DNA of 64,000 bases, from NCBI GenBank assembly GCA_964613215.1, contig CAZTHK010000010.1, forward strand, positions 1-64,000, read 5' to 3'. This stretch comes from CAZTHK01 sp964613215. Its GTDB lineage: Bacteria; Krumholzibacteriota; Krumholzibacteriia; Krumholzibacteriales; CAZTHK01. Of the stretch, positions 42,788 to 50,998 are shown in pieces (positions within the stretch are counted from its first letter, which is position 1; each line of letters starts with the position of its first letter). A program made the position numbers and the translations under genes. The notes beneath the pieces were generated by a model. It was given only the letters and a program-made list of their open reading frames with translations. It was not told the DNA's origin and did no database searches.

Positions 42788-43845
42788 CCGGCAAAATGGT
42801 GGTAGACCTGAAAGCTATGGGTAATCCGGGGAAGATACTGATAGTGAGGTTAAAAGCTCTGGGAGATATTGTTTTATCCATACCCTTCATACGGGGACTT
42901 CGCTCTAACTTTGAGGACAGCTGGATTGCTTATCTCTGCCTCGATAAGTACAGTGAGGCACTCAGGGGAGATACCGGACTGGATGAAATCCTGAAGCTCC
43001 GGGAGGGTCTGAAAGGACAATTCGCCGCCATCAGGCAGATAAGGAAGATAAAACCGGATATAGTTATAGATCTGCTCAGCTCTCCCAGGAGTGCGTTGAT
43101 AACATTTCTCAGCGGAGGAAGCATAAGGATAGGAATGGATGTGGGGGCCAGACATAACTGGTGCTTTCATCATGTGATGCCCAGGACCATAGTGAGGAAG
43201 GGAAGAGTAGTAAGAAAATATACCGCCGAGGCAAATATGGATCTTCTGGAGATGATGAATCTGGAGGTCGATTATTCCTGTCCGGAGAGTGGATTCCCCG
43301 CAGCCCAATTTGAGAGAAGTTGGGCTGAGGGTTACATCAATTCACTCGGGGTCGACTGTACCAGACTGGCAGGGGTGAACCCTGTTGCCAAATATCAGGC
43401 TAAGGGGTGGCCCCTGGAAAGATTTATCCGGCTATCCAGGTTAATAATAGAAGAATTGGATATGGTTCCCCTTATCTTATGGGGGCCGGGTGAGGAGGAA
43501 ACAGCGGATAAAATTGTATCAAGGGTGGAAGGAGCGGTTAAAGCTCCCCCTACCGGTATATCCAGGCTGGGAGCTCTGATATCAGGATTGAGGATTATGG
43601 TTACCCTGGATTCGGGTCCCAAACATATGGCGGTTCTTCAGGGAATTCCTACGGTTACACTTTTTGGACCCACTGACGAGAGGGTCTGGGATCCGCTCGA
43701 TGAAAGACACCGGGTAATTACCCATCAGGTTCCCTGTCATCCATGTCACAAGAGGGAGTGTGAAGATAATGTGTGTATAAGGAGCATTACCCCCCTGCAG
43801 GTGATCGAATCGATGAAGAGTATATTGAGGGGGGCTGATACATGA
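42784..43845 (+). CDS. GT9 heptosyltransferase-like glycosyltransferase
   Basis: A 353-residue GT9 protein and near relative of its upstream neighbour. It has ILIVRLKALGDIVLSIPFI (about 19-37), the second-half donor site VTLDSGPKHMAVLQGIPTV, and a Cys-rich end (CHPCHKRECEDNVC). Start and stop overlap the flanking genes as ATGA. Tandem arrangement with the preceding GT9 gene suggests duplication followed by change of acceptor. Confidence 0.82.
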   Translation: MTGKMVVDLKAMGNPGKILIVRLKALGDIVLSIPFIRGLRSNFEDSWIAYLCLDKYSEALRGDTGLDEILKLREGLKGQFAAIRQIRKIKPDIVIDLLSSPRSALITFLSGGSIRIGMDVGARHNWCFHHVMPRTIVRKGRVVRKYTAEANMDLLEMMNLEVDYSCPESGFPAAQFERSWAEGYINSLGVDCTRLAGVNPVAKYQAKGWPLERFIRLSRLIIEELDMVPLILWGPGEEETADKIVSRVEGAVKAPPTGISRLGALISGLRIMVTLDSGPKHMAVLQGIPTVTLFGPTDERVWDPLDERHRVITHQVPCHPCHKRECEDNVCIRSITPLQVIESMKSILRGADT

Positions 43846-44939
43846 GCGGCACTTTTCCGGGACTACCTCACCTTACCTTTTTCGGCGGTTATGATCCGGA
43901 TTACCCCAGGAACCGGATAATCAGAAATGGGTTGATCAAGATAGGTTGTAAGGTTTCAAGCTGCAGAGTTAATTCCAGGTGGAAGGTACACCACCGCTAC
44001 CCGGCTCTGTTAACAGAATGGCTGAGGATGAAGGAACGGGGCCATATAATATTTGTCCCCGATTTCAGGCATAAGGATGTCCCCCTGGCATGGCTGCTGG
44101 CGAAGATGAGCAGGCGCAAGCTGGTTTTTGACCCGCTGGTATCCAGATATGTTACCAGAGCACTGGACCGCAGAGACATCAATAATAATTCACCCCAGGC
44201 CTGGCACAATCTGAATATCGACAGGATATCGATGAAACTTCCCCACCTGGTACTGGCCGATACCGAAAGCCATGCCGGTTATTATCGAAGGATATTCAAT
44301 CTTCCTTCTTCCAGCGTCAGGGTGCTCTACCTGGGATATGATGATAGTATTTTCAGGCACACCCCCTTAACTTATGGTAATAGCAAAACCAGAATACTGT
44401 TTTACGGATCCTATCTCCCTCTGCATGGAGTGGAAACCATAGTGGAGGCGGCAAGGCTACTCGACAGGGAAGATGTGGTTTTCAATCTGGTAGGAGGCGG
44501 GCAGACTTATCCCGGGGTGAGAGAGAAGGCGGAGTATATATCCGGCGAGAGGATTAATTTTATCCCGGAGGTCAACGAGGACCGGCTTTGCCGATACATA
44601 GCGGATTCGGATATAGTTCTGGGGATATTCGGCAGGACTCCCAAAGCCGGTATGGTTATACCAAATAAGGTATACCAGGCGATGGCGGTGGGAAGGGTGG
44701 TTATTACCTCTGATACCAGTGCAATCAGGGAGTGTTTTGAACCGGGGGAACACCTCATTACTGTACCGGCCGGTGATCCGGTGGCTCTCAATAAATCGAT
44801 AAAGCGGTTGTTGCAAAGACCGGATCTTAGAAGGAAACTGGCTGAGCAGGGAGGAAGATATGTGAGGAGGAGGTTCAATCCGGTGGAAATAGCATCAAAC
44901 CTGATTGATATATTGAAATCATCCTCTCTCCGGGATTAG
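43842..44939 (+). CDS. GT4-family glycosyltransferase
   Basis: A 365-residue GT-B glycosyltransferase. The C-terminal half shows the usual GT4 nucleotide-sugar block (ILFYGSYLPLHGVETIVEAA, FNLVGGGQTYP and GMVIPNKVYQAMAVGRVVI), with the acidic residue of the usual ExGxxxxE motif less clear than in canonical members. It is the last gene of the core cluster and overlaps the preceding GT9 gene by four bases. Probably adds a core or outer-core sugar. Confidence 0.78.
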   Translation: MSGTFPGLPHLTFFGGYDPDYPRNRIIRNGLIKIGCKVSSCRVNSRWKVHHRYPALLTEWLRMKERGHIIFVPDFRHKDVPLAWLLAKMSRRKLVFDPLVSRYVTRALDRRDINNNSPQAWHNLNIDRISMKLPHLVLADTESHAGYYRRIFNLPSSSVRVLYLGYDDSIFRHTPLTYGNSKTRILFYGSYLPLHGVETIVEAARLLDREDVVFNLVGGGQTYPGVREKAEYISGERINFIPEVNEDRLCRYIADSDIVLGIFGRTPKAGMVIPNKVYQAMAVGRVVITSDTSAIRECFEPGEHLITVPAGDPVALNKSIKRLLQRPDLRRKLAEQGGRYVRRRFNPVEIASNLIDILKSSSLRD

Positions 44940-45073
44940 GGGAACAGTACCGGGTTTCCGGAAATAAGGGGAAGAAGTTTGAATTACCGATACCGGTGCA
45001 TGCTATTTGCATCAGTATATAATGACTGCTTCTGAAAAGTAGTTTAATAAAGTATGAACTTTATATATATTAA

Positions 45074-45916
45074 ATGGTTATGAAAACTGAAAAACAATAT
45101 TGTGCTGATTCCAAGTTTACACAACTGACTACTTTTATGGTCATATCTGTCCTTGTATTCCTGTGTCCATGTGGACTGGCGGCTCAGGAAGAAGTGGAGG
45201 AGGGGGAAGATCTTTCCCATCTGGAAGGATTCGAAATCGTGCACGCCATGCCCGACACGGTACCATTTCAGGTGGGTGAGTATCTTCTGTTCTCCATAAG
45301 GTACGGTCTGATATATGCGGGGGATGCTACCCTGGAAATAAGAAATATTGCGGTACTGGGCGGAAGAGAGACATATCATATCGTATCAACAGCCCGGACC
45401 AATAAAGCCTTCGATCTGGTGTTCAAGGTGAGAGACCGTCACGAGTCCTTTATAGACAAGCAGAATCTGTATTCTTTAAGGTTTGAACAGCATATCAGGG
45501 AGGGCGGATTCAGAAAGGATGCCGTGGTTGAGTTCGATCAGAGGAAACACCTGGCCATATGGAAGGACAAGGAGGTAAAGATACCGCCCAATACCCAGGA
45601 TTTCCTTTCAGCCTTTTACTATATAAGGACCATGGAACTGGAAATAGGGCAGGCTATAGCAATCGCCAACCATACCGGGGGAAAGAATTATCCCATATAT
45701 GTGAAGGTACTTCGCAGGGAGAATGTCAAGGTCCCGGCCGGCAGGTTTGACTGCGTGGTGGTCGAGCCTGTGCTGAAGACTTCAACCATATTCAAGCACA
45801 AGGGGAGATTGACAATCTGGATGACCGATGATAATCTCAAAATGCCGGTGCTATTGCGATCCAAGGTGGTAGTGGGTGCATTCGAAGCGACTCTCAAGGA
45901 GTACAGGATCCGCTGA
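45074..45916 (+). CDS. DUF3108 exported protein
   Basis: A 280-residue protein with a signal peptide (hydrophobic core about 21-38, cleavage near LAAQE). The DUF3108 domain is a beta-rich periplasmic fold (QVGEYLLFSIRYGLIYAGDA, VFKVRDRHESFID, FLSAFYYIRTMEL, LTIWMTDDNLKMPV). Members often lie near LPS or envelope genes; function is not established. No ribosome site precedes the ATG, and the upstream bases are a TATATA run, so a leaderless transcript is possible. Confidence 0.75.
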   Translation: MVMKTEKQYCADSKFTQLTTFMVISVLVFLCPCGLAAQEEVEEGEDLSHLEGFEIVHAMPDTVPFQVGEYLLFSIRYGLIYAGDATLEIRNIAVLGGRETYHIVSTARTNKAFDLVFKVRDRHESFIDKQNLYSLRFEQHIREGGFRKDAVVEFDQRKHLAIWKDKEVKIPPNTQDFLSAFYYIRTMELEIGQAIAIANHTGGKNYPIYVKVLRRENVKVPAGRFDCVVVEPVLKTSTIFKHKGRLTIWMTDDNLKMPVLLRSKVVVGAFEATLKEYRIR

Positions 45917-45958
45917 CCGGATTTATCCCGGAATAATTTAACAAGGAAGTATGCCAAG

Positions 45959-46921
45959 ATGAGCAGTATATTCGACGAGATCGATCTTTCCAGAACAAGA
46001 GGAATTTCTATTAAAGACCGCGGCAGCAAGGTAACCATTGACCAGTTCGGAGAACCGGAAGAGGGGAGTGAGTTTTTCAGTGAATGGCTGGAATCGCTTC
46101 CGGAACAGCTGGCGGCTGCGGATTTAAAATTACTGATTGACAGTATTCTTCAGGCCCGCGAAAGAGAGGATAATGAGATAATATGGATGCTGGGTGCCCA
46201 TGTTATCAAATGTGGATTGTCGCCGTATATAATAGAATTGATGAAGAGGAAACTGGTGACATCCATAGCAATGAATGGAGCCGGCTTGATACATGATTCA
46301 GAAATTGCAGTCTTCGGAGAAACATCAGAAGATGTGGAGGAGAATCTTAAGGATGGTATCTTCGGTTTCTCCAACGAGACAGCCGATATCTGTTTCAAAG
46401 CGGTGGAAATGGGTTATCATGAGGAGCTGGGATTAGGGGAAGCAATGGGGAAGTTTTTGAACCACAAGGAAATACTTCACAGAGATTTCAGCATATTTGC
46501 CAACGGTTACCATCTGGGGATTCCTGTTACGGTGCACCATGCGGTGGGAACTGACATAGTTAACCAGAGGGAAACATACAGGGGGGAGTACTGGGGTAAA
46601 TTAAGCTACCGGGACTTTCTTATATTTTCAGAGAAGGTCAGAAAGCTGGGAGAGGCAGGAGGAGTGGTAATTAATGTTGGTTCTGCGGTTATTCTTCCGG
46701 AGGTGTTTCTTAAGGCCTTGAGTATCGCACGTAACCTGGATGCACCCTTCGACAAAATCACCACCTGCAATCTGGATATGATACAGCACTACCGGCCATC
46801 CAACAATGTTATAACCAGGCCCGGTTCATTCGGGGGAAGGGGTTTTTCCATCACCGGACATCACGAAATTATGATTCCCTTAATTTTCGCCGGACTTACC
46901 GCCCATGATTCGATGTCCTGA
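45959..46921 (+). CDS. conserved protein, possibly deoxyhypusine-synthase-like fold
   Basis: A 320-residue cytoplasmic protein. Highly conserved-looking blocks are WMLGAHVIKCGLSPYII, AMNGAGLIHDSEIAVFGETSEDV, VTVHHAVGTDIV and NVGSAVILPEVFLKAL. They read like a Rossmann-type enzyme, and the NGAGxIHD segment recalls conserved bacterial proteins likened to deoxyhypusine synthase. Bacteria lack the eIF5A substrate, so the reaction would differ. AAGGAAG stands nine bases before the ATG. The assignment is from memory of similar sequences and should be treated as weak; that it is a real gene is safe. Confidence 0.55.
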   Translation: MSSIFDEIDLSRTRGISIKDRGSKVTIDQFGEPEEGSEFFSEWLESLPEQLAAADLKLLIDSILQAREREDNEIIWMLGAHVIKCGLSPYIIELMKRKLVTSIAMNGAGLIHDSEIAVFGETSEDVEENLKDGIFGFSNETADICFKAVEMGYHEELGLGEAMGKFLNHKEILHRDFSIFANGYHLGIPVTVHHAVGTDIVNQRETYRGEYWGKLSYRDFLIFSEKVRKLGEAGGVVINVGSAVILPEVFLKALSIARNLDAPFDKITTCNLDMIQHYRPSNNVITRPGSFGGRGFSITGHHEIMIPLIFAGLTAHDSMS

Positions 46922-46935
46922 AACCTCATTAGTTG

Positions 46936-46964
46936 TTGACAGGGAATTCAATTTATGATAGAAT
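46936..46964 (+). promoter_or_regulatory. sigma70 promoter before the priming sugar transferase
   Basis: TTGACA (46936-46941), 17 bp, TAGAAT (46959-46964). Near-consensus, predicted start about 46971, leaving a leader of about 165 bases before the sugar transferase ATG. Confidence 0.7.
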
Positions 46965-47033
46965 ATTGGCAGTCTGGTTAAAGGAGGGAATATATAGAAA
47001 CGTTTGTTAAGGGTGATCGACTTCTGCAACAAG

Positions 47034-47049
47034 TGGCATATTGCCTGCT
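47034..47049 (+). promoter_or_regulatory. sigma54-like promoter in the sugar transferase leader
   Basis: TGGCAT, five bases, CTGCT, with exact GG-N10-GC spacing (GG 47035-47036, GC 47047-47048). Predicted start near 47060, at the first base of the hairpin arm GGCCCGGG. It lies downstream of the sigma70 promoter, so the gene may have two inputs. It departs from consensus at the last base of -24 and the first of -12. Confidence 0.4.
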
Positions 47050-47061
47050 TTAGGAAGTGAG

Positions 47062-47120
47062 GCCCGGGACAAGCGTTTTATTATATACTGCCCGGGCAGG
47101 TAAGATGCCCGGGCGTTTTT
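47062..47120 (+). terminator. intrinsic terminator with competing upstream hairpin (attenuator-like)
   Basis: The terminator is TGCCCGGGCA (47089-47098), loop GGTAAGA, TGCCCGGGCG (47106-47115) and then TTTTTATT. It ends 13 bases before the sugar transferase ATG. An upstream copy GCCCGGG (47062-47068) can pair instead with CCCGGGC (47091-47097), which would break the terminator. Two mutually exclusive stems directly before a coding start is the layout of a transcription attenuator. The alternative is the end of a small RNA of about 150 bases. Confidence 0.7.
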
Positions 47121-47135
47121 ATTCGGGAGGGAAAA

Positions 47136-47834
47136 ATGTCAGGTTATCCCGATCTCAAGGATGTGCCTTTCCGGAAAAGAGAAGAAATTGATAATTACAG
47201 CTCGTTGAGTGATGCGGAGACCGAGAAAAGCCCTGCTTACAGACTGGCTAAGAGGATTATGGATCTGGTGGTGGCTGTATTGCTTCTAATACTTTTCCTG
47301 CCTGTAATTCCGGTTGTCGCTATCCTGATCAAACTTGATTCCAGGGGATCGATAATATACAAGCAGAAGAGAATAGGTAAAAATGGGGTGGAATTTGATT
47401 TTTACAAGTTCAGATCCATGTATGACAGGGCGGAAGAGGCTCTGGAGGCACTGAAACCCCTGAGTAAGGTGGGGGGTCCGATATTCAAGCTCAAGAAGGA
47501 TCCCCGGGTTACCCCGGTGGGCAGGTTTCTCAGAAAATCGAGCCTGGATGAATTGCCTCAGCTGTTCAACGTAATAAAGGGAGATATGAGTATAGTTGGC
47601 CCCCGCCCCAATCTTCCCTCCGAAGTCTCACATTATCAATCATGGCAGAACAAACGCCTGGAGGTTCTTCCCGGGATAACATGTTTATGGCAGATAGCAG
47701 GCAGGAGCCATATCGGGTTTGAAGAATGGATGAGGCTGGATATCGAATATATCAGAAACAGGAATATTTTAACCGACATAAAGATAATGTTGGATACCAT
47801 ACCCGCCGTAATTCAGCGTAAGGGCGCTTATTAA
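47136..47834 (+). CDS. undecaprenyl-phosphate sugar phosphotransferase (priming enzyme)
   Basis: Bacterial sugar transferase of 232 residues, one-domain PGT type, that places the first sugar-1-phosphate on undecaprenyl phosphate to start polysaccharide synthesis. It has one hydrophobic re-entrant segment (about 46-68), the basic KQKRIGKNG, FYKFRSM, DELPQLFNVIKGDMSIVGPRP and LPGITCLWQIAGRS. It lacks the N-terminal membrane block of WbaP-type enzymes. GGGAGG precedes the ATG, and a terminator lies just upstream, so expression is probably controlled by read-through. Confidence 0.92.
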   Translation: MSGYPDLKDVPFRKREEIDNYSSLSDAETEKSPAYRLAKRIMDLVVAVLLLILFLPVIPVVAILIKLDSRGSIIYKQKRIGKNGVEFDFYKFRSMYDRAEEALEALKPLSKVGGPIFKLKKDPRVTPVGRFLRKSSLDELPQLFNVIKGDMSIVGPRPNLPSEVSHYQSWQNKRLEVLPGITCLWQIAGRSHIGFEEWMRLDIEYIRNRNILTDIKIMLDTIPAVIQRKGAY

Positions 47835-47839
47835 CACCT

Positions 47840-47854
47840 TGGCATATATCTTGC
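47840..47854 (+). promoter_or_regulatory. sigma54-like promoter upstream of wza
   Basis: TGGCAT, five bases, TTGC with exact GG-N10-GC spacing (GG 47841-47842, GC 47853-47854). Predicted start near 47866. It begins five bases after the sugar transferase stop and matches the motif at 47034 in its first nine bases (TGGCATAT). Confidence 0.5.
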
Positions 47855-47867
47855 CTTTTCATTGATA

Positions 47868-47894
47868 TTGACATATTGTATCCTGGATTATAAT
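47868..47894 (+). promoter_or_regulatory. sigma70 promoter upstream of wza
   Basis: TTGACA (47868-47873), 15 bp, TATAAT (47889-47894). Both hexamers are perfect, though the spacer is short. Predicted start near 47901, about 55 bp before wza. It stands just downstream of the sigma54-like site. Confidence 0.55.
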
Positions 47895-47956
47895 TTTAAG
47901 TCGATCAGAATTCATAGTGTGAGTGAGGATTCAGGCTTTCAAATTTTGGCGGAGAT

Positions 47957-48754
47957 ATGCTGATAAAAAGGAATACGGCATTTATCCTGACTTCCATATT
48001 GATTATTTTTCTCTCCTGCGGAGGTGGAAACAGAATTATAACTAATGTGGAAGGGGACACGGAGAGCGGGGAGCTTGTCCTGGACAGTTTGCCCTCTTTT
48101 TCAAGGGATAACAGCTACAAGCTCTCATACGGAGATGTTTTGGATATTAGCTTCCTGCATAATGACGAATACAGCCAGAGAGATGTTAAGGTGAGGCCGG
48201 ATGGAATGATATCTTACCCCTATATAGGTGAATTGAAGGTGGCAGGTATCTCACCTTCGAAACTTGATAGTATCCTTACCTCCCGATTTTCAGAAATAGT
48301 TCTGGAGCCGGACATGACGGTAACCGTAAAAGAATTCAAGGAACAAATGGTCTACGTCCTGGGTGAAGTGGAATTGCCGGGAGGCTATGAGGTAAATAGG
48401 GCAAGAGATCTTCTGAGTGCCCTCTCTCTGGCCAGGGGTACCACCAAGAAGAGCAAGGAAAACGGTGTCCTGGTGATAAGGAGACGGAGCCCCAATAAGG
48501 TAATCGGTATAAATATCAACTACAAGGACTTGGTGGAAAATAACAGGTTCGACCTGAATATAGCGCTCGAACCTTACGATATTGTCTATGTTCCCAAATC
48601 GAAGATTGGAAAGGCAGTTGAATTCGTGGAATCTCTATATGATATTCTGAATAAACCGGCTGAACTTTACATAAAGGGATGGGAAATCTGGAATGCCGGT
48701 GCAGTTTATGAGTATTACGAAAGAGCAGTTATCCGGGCAGAAAGTATAGATTGA
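47957..48754 (+). CDS. wza: Wza-type polysaccharide export lipoprotein
   Basis: Outer-membrane exit channel for exopolysaccharide. The 265-residue protein has a signal peptide with a probable lipidated Cys21 (FLSC, an imperfect lipobox). A polysaccharide export (PES) domain follows (about 50-135, YGDVLDISFLHNDEY, VRPDGMISYPYIGELKVAG). The SLBB domain (about 138-215) opens VYVLGEVELPGGYEV. A C-terminal helix may span the outer membrane. GGCGGAG stands before the ATG. Its stop overlaps wzz (TGATG). Confidence 0.9.
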   Translation: MLIKRNTAFILTSILIIFLSCGGGNRIITNVEGDTESGELVLDSLPSFSRDNSYKLSYGDVLDISFLHNDEYSQRDVKVRPDGMISYPYIGELKVAGISPSKLDSILTSRFSEIVLEPDMTVTVKEFKEQMVYVLGEVELPGGYEVNRARDLLSALSLARGTTKKSKENGVLVIRRRSPNKVIGININYKDLVENNRFDLNIALEPYDIVYVPKSKIGKAVEFVESLYDILNKPAELYIKGWEIWNAGAVYEYYERAVIRAESID

Positions 48755-50112
48755 TGGAAGAGGCAACTCACCAGAAAGAATCAACCGTAAAGGATTTCCT
48801 GGAAGTTGTATTCAGGAGAAAATGGGTAATAATTGGTATTGTCTCCATAGCAGTTATCATTGTTTTGTCAATGAATATGAGGAAGGGAGCCGTTTATGAA
48901 TCCTCAGCCAAGCTGCTGCTGAAGAGGGGAGAGTTAGCGGGAGTTTTCAGCAGGGGAGTAAGGACGCTGAGCTGGGAGGAGGAGATTGCTTCTCAGATTG
49001 AGTTGATCAAATCACAGCTTATTCTCGGAAGGGCTTCCGAGATTATTTCTGATTATTTTCCAGAAAATTACACTGCATCCCAGAGGTTAAATCTGGGAAA
49101 TATCAATTCCGATGTTATCACCACCTCCAATGTTATCTGGGTCACATATGTTTCGCCGGATCCGGCCTTTTCAGAGGCGGCGGTAAATGCCATTGTCAAC
49201 GCTTACAAGAATTACTATGTGGAGTCCAGAACACCACCGGAGATGGAGGATTTTTTCACCAGTGAGATCGAGGTGCTGGAGAAAGAAATGGAATACTGGA
49301 GGATGAGGAGGGAGAAGTTGAAGAATCAGTCAGGTATTGTGGATCTAAAGGATTATAAGTCCATAACCCTGCAACAATTGAGCAATTACAAAAGGGAACT
49401 GGTAGAATTAGAACAGGATCTTGCCGAACTCAAAGCAAAGCGTAAAAAGCTCAAGGATGTGATAGAAGGTGGGGAAAATATTGCCTTCACAGGATCGGCA
49501 GGGTTATTGATATCCCCTGATAAAAGGGACATATTCAATTCACTGAAGATGAAATTAACGAACCTGGAGGTTGAAGAATCTGAACTTTCAACCCGCTATA
49601 CCGAAAAGAACATGAAGCTGGTACTGTTAAGGAGACAGATAGACGGAATAAAGATATTGATGGAAAAGGAGATCGAGAACCAGATTTACCTTTTCGATTC
49701 ACAGATATCAGTTATAGATTCCAGAGCAGAATCTATGAGAAAACTGATCCGTGAACTCGAGCGCGAAAAGAATAATATTCCCACCAGGGAAGCTGAGCTG
49801 GACAGAATAAACGTGGCTATGGAGCAGATAAAAAGGAATTATGACGAGTTGAAGGAACAGAGGATGAGTGCCAAGGTAACCAAAGCCAGTCATCCCGAAT
49901 GGACCGTCACTATTCTTAACAGCGCCACACCAGCCATAAGGAAAGCTACAGTGGATTATGTAAGAATGTCGCTGGCCCCTATCTTCAGTCTGATAGTGGC
50001 GGTGGGTCTGGCCTTCTTTATAGATAACCTGGATCACTCGGTCAAGAATGTTACCGAAGCTGAAGAGATATTCAACCTGCCGGTGCTGACCAGTTTTCCC
50101 GATGTGGAATAG
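48754..50112 (+). CDS. wzz: Wzz-type chain-length determinant / co-polymerase
   Basis: A 452-residue polysaccharide co-polymerase. It has an N-terminal membrane helix (about 24-43) and a long periplasmic helical hairpin. Coiled-coil segments run at about 165-235 and 270-375 (rich in Glu, Lys and Leu). A C-terminal helix lies at about 411-430 (SLAPIFSLIVAVGLAFFID). No kinase domain is fused; the CpsD-like ATPase is a separate gene two places downstream. I use the ATG at 48754 (TGATG overlap with wza); a TTG one codon earlier is possible. Confidence 0.88.
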   Translation: MEEATHQKESTVKDFLEVVFRRKWVIIGIVSIAVIIVLSMNMRKGAVYESSAKLLLKRGELAGVFSRGVRTLSWEEEIASQIELIKSQLILGRASEIISDYFPENYTASQRLNLGNINSDVITTSNVIWVTYVSPDPAFSEAAVNAIVNAYKNYYVESRTPPEMEDFFTSEIEVLEKEMEYWRMRREKLKNQSGIVDLKDYKSITLQQLSNYKRELVELEQDLAELKAKRKKLKDVIEGGENIAFTGSAGLLISPDKRDIFNSLKMKLTNLEVEESELSTRYTEKNMKLVLLRRQIDGIKILMEKEIENQIYLFDSQISVIDSRAESMRKLIRELEREKNNIPTREAELDRINVAMEQIKRNYDELKEQRMSAKVTKASHPEWTVTILNSATPAIRKATVDYVRMSLAPIFSLIVAVGLAFFIDNLDHSVKNVTEAEEIFNLPVLTSFPDVE

Positions 50113-50131
50113 GAAGAGGAATTAATATCTG

Positions 50132-50980
50132 ATGTATGAGGATTATTACGGATTCAAGGAACAACCCTTTAATGTAACCCCTGATCCACGTTTCCTCTAC
50201 CGCAGTGCGGGACACCGGGAAGCTCTGGCATACGTAACCTATGGTATCTTTCAGAGAAAGGGGCTGATCGCCGTTACCGGTGAGGTGGGTGTGGGAAAGA
50301 CCACCGTGGTTAATGCTTTTATTGATCTATTCAAGCCATCCATAGAAGTATCATTTATCTTTACCACCAAATTTCCGTTCGATCAGCTACTCTATCTGGT
50401 GTGCAAGGATTTCGACCTGGATGTGGATGGGATGAATAAAGCTCAGATGATGCTTACCCTGAATGAATTTCTTCTGTCCAAGTATCGCAGTAATATGAAC
50501 ACCATTCTGATAATAGATGAAGCCCAGAATTTATCCCCGGAGGTGCTGGAAGAACTCAGGATGCTATCCAACCTGGAGACCAGGGACAGGAAACTGCTCC
50601 AGATTATGCTGGTCGGGCAGCCCGAGCTGGAAGATATCCTGGGGATGAACAGGATGCGGCAGTTACGCCAGAGAATCCCCGGTATATACAGGATATCCCT
50701 GTTAGACCGTAATGAGATAATTGAATATATAAGATACAGGTTGAAGATTGCAGGAGCGGTTAACGGAAGTCCCAGTTTTACAGAAGATTCCTACGATGAA
50801 ATATTTCATTACACCTCCGGTATTCCCAGATTGATAAATGTTCTTTGTGACAGGGTCCTGTTGATGGGATACGTTGAAAACAGGAAGATAATCGATGGAA
50901 GAATGATAAGAGAGAGCATAAGAGAGCTGGAAGGCGGGAATTCAAAATTGGAGCAGGAAAGAAGAAAGAATTCCCGTTAG
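50132..50980 (+). CDS. ExeA-like / XrtA-locus-type AAA ATPase
   Basis: A 282-residue ATPase. The family N-terminus is MYEDYYGFKEQPFNVTPDP. Walker A is GEVGVGKT (about 50-57), Walker B is ILIIDEAQNL (about 126-135), and ELRMLSN and GQPEL are sensor regions; a C-terminal lid follows. Similar ATPases accompany Wza, Wzz and CpsD genes in exopolysaccharide loci of bacteria with exosortase (XrtA) systems. No exosortase or PEP-CTERM protein is seen in this window. Likely drives assembly or export of the polysaccharide complex. Confidence 0.82.
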   Translation: MYEDYYGFKEQPFNVTPDPRFLYRSAGHREALAYVTYGIFQRKGLIAVTGEVGVGKTTVVNAFIDLFKPSIEVSFIFTTKFPFDQLLYLVCKDFDLDVDGMNKAQMMLTLNEFLLSKYRSNMNTILIIDEAQNLSPEVLEELRMLSNLETRDRKLLQIMLVGQPELEDILGMNRMRQLRQRIPGIYRISLLDRNEIIEYIRYRLKIAGAVNGSPSFTEDSYDEIFHYTSGIPRLINVLCDRVLLMGYVENRKIIDGRMIRESIRELEGGNSKLEQERRKNSR

Positions 50981-50998
50981 AACAGGATATCTGATAAC

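Noticed and set aside
47013..47060. 15-codon leader peptide as a called gene
   Set aside because: Nearest ribosome-like site abuts the GTG and the better one is too far upstream; kept only as part of the attenuator finding.
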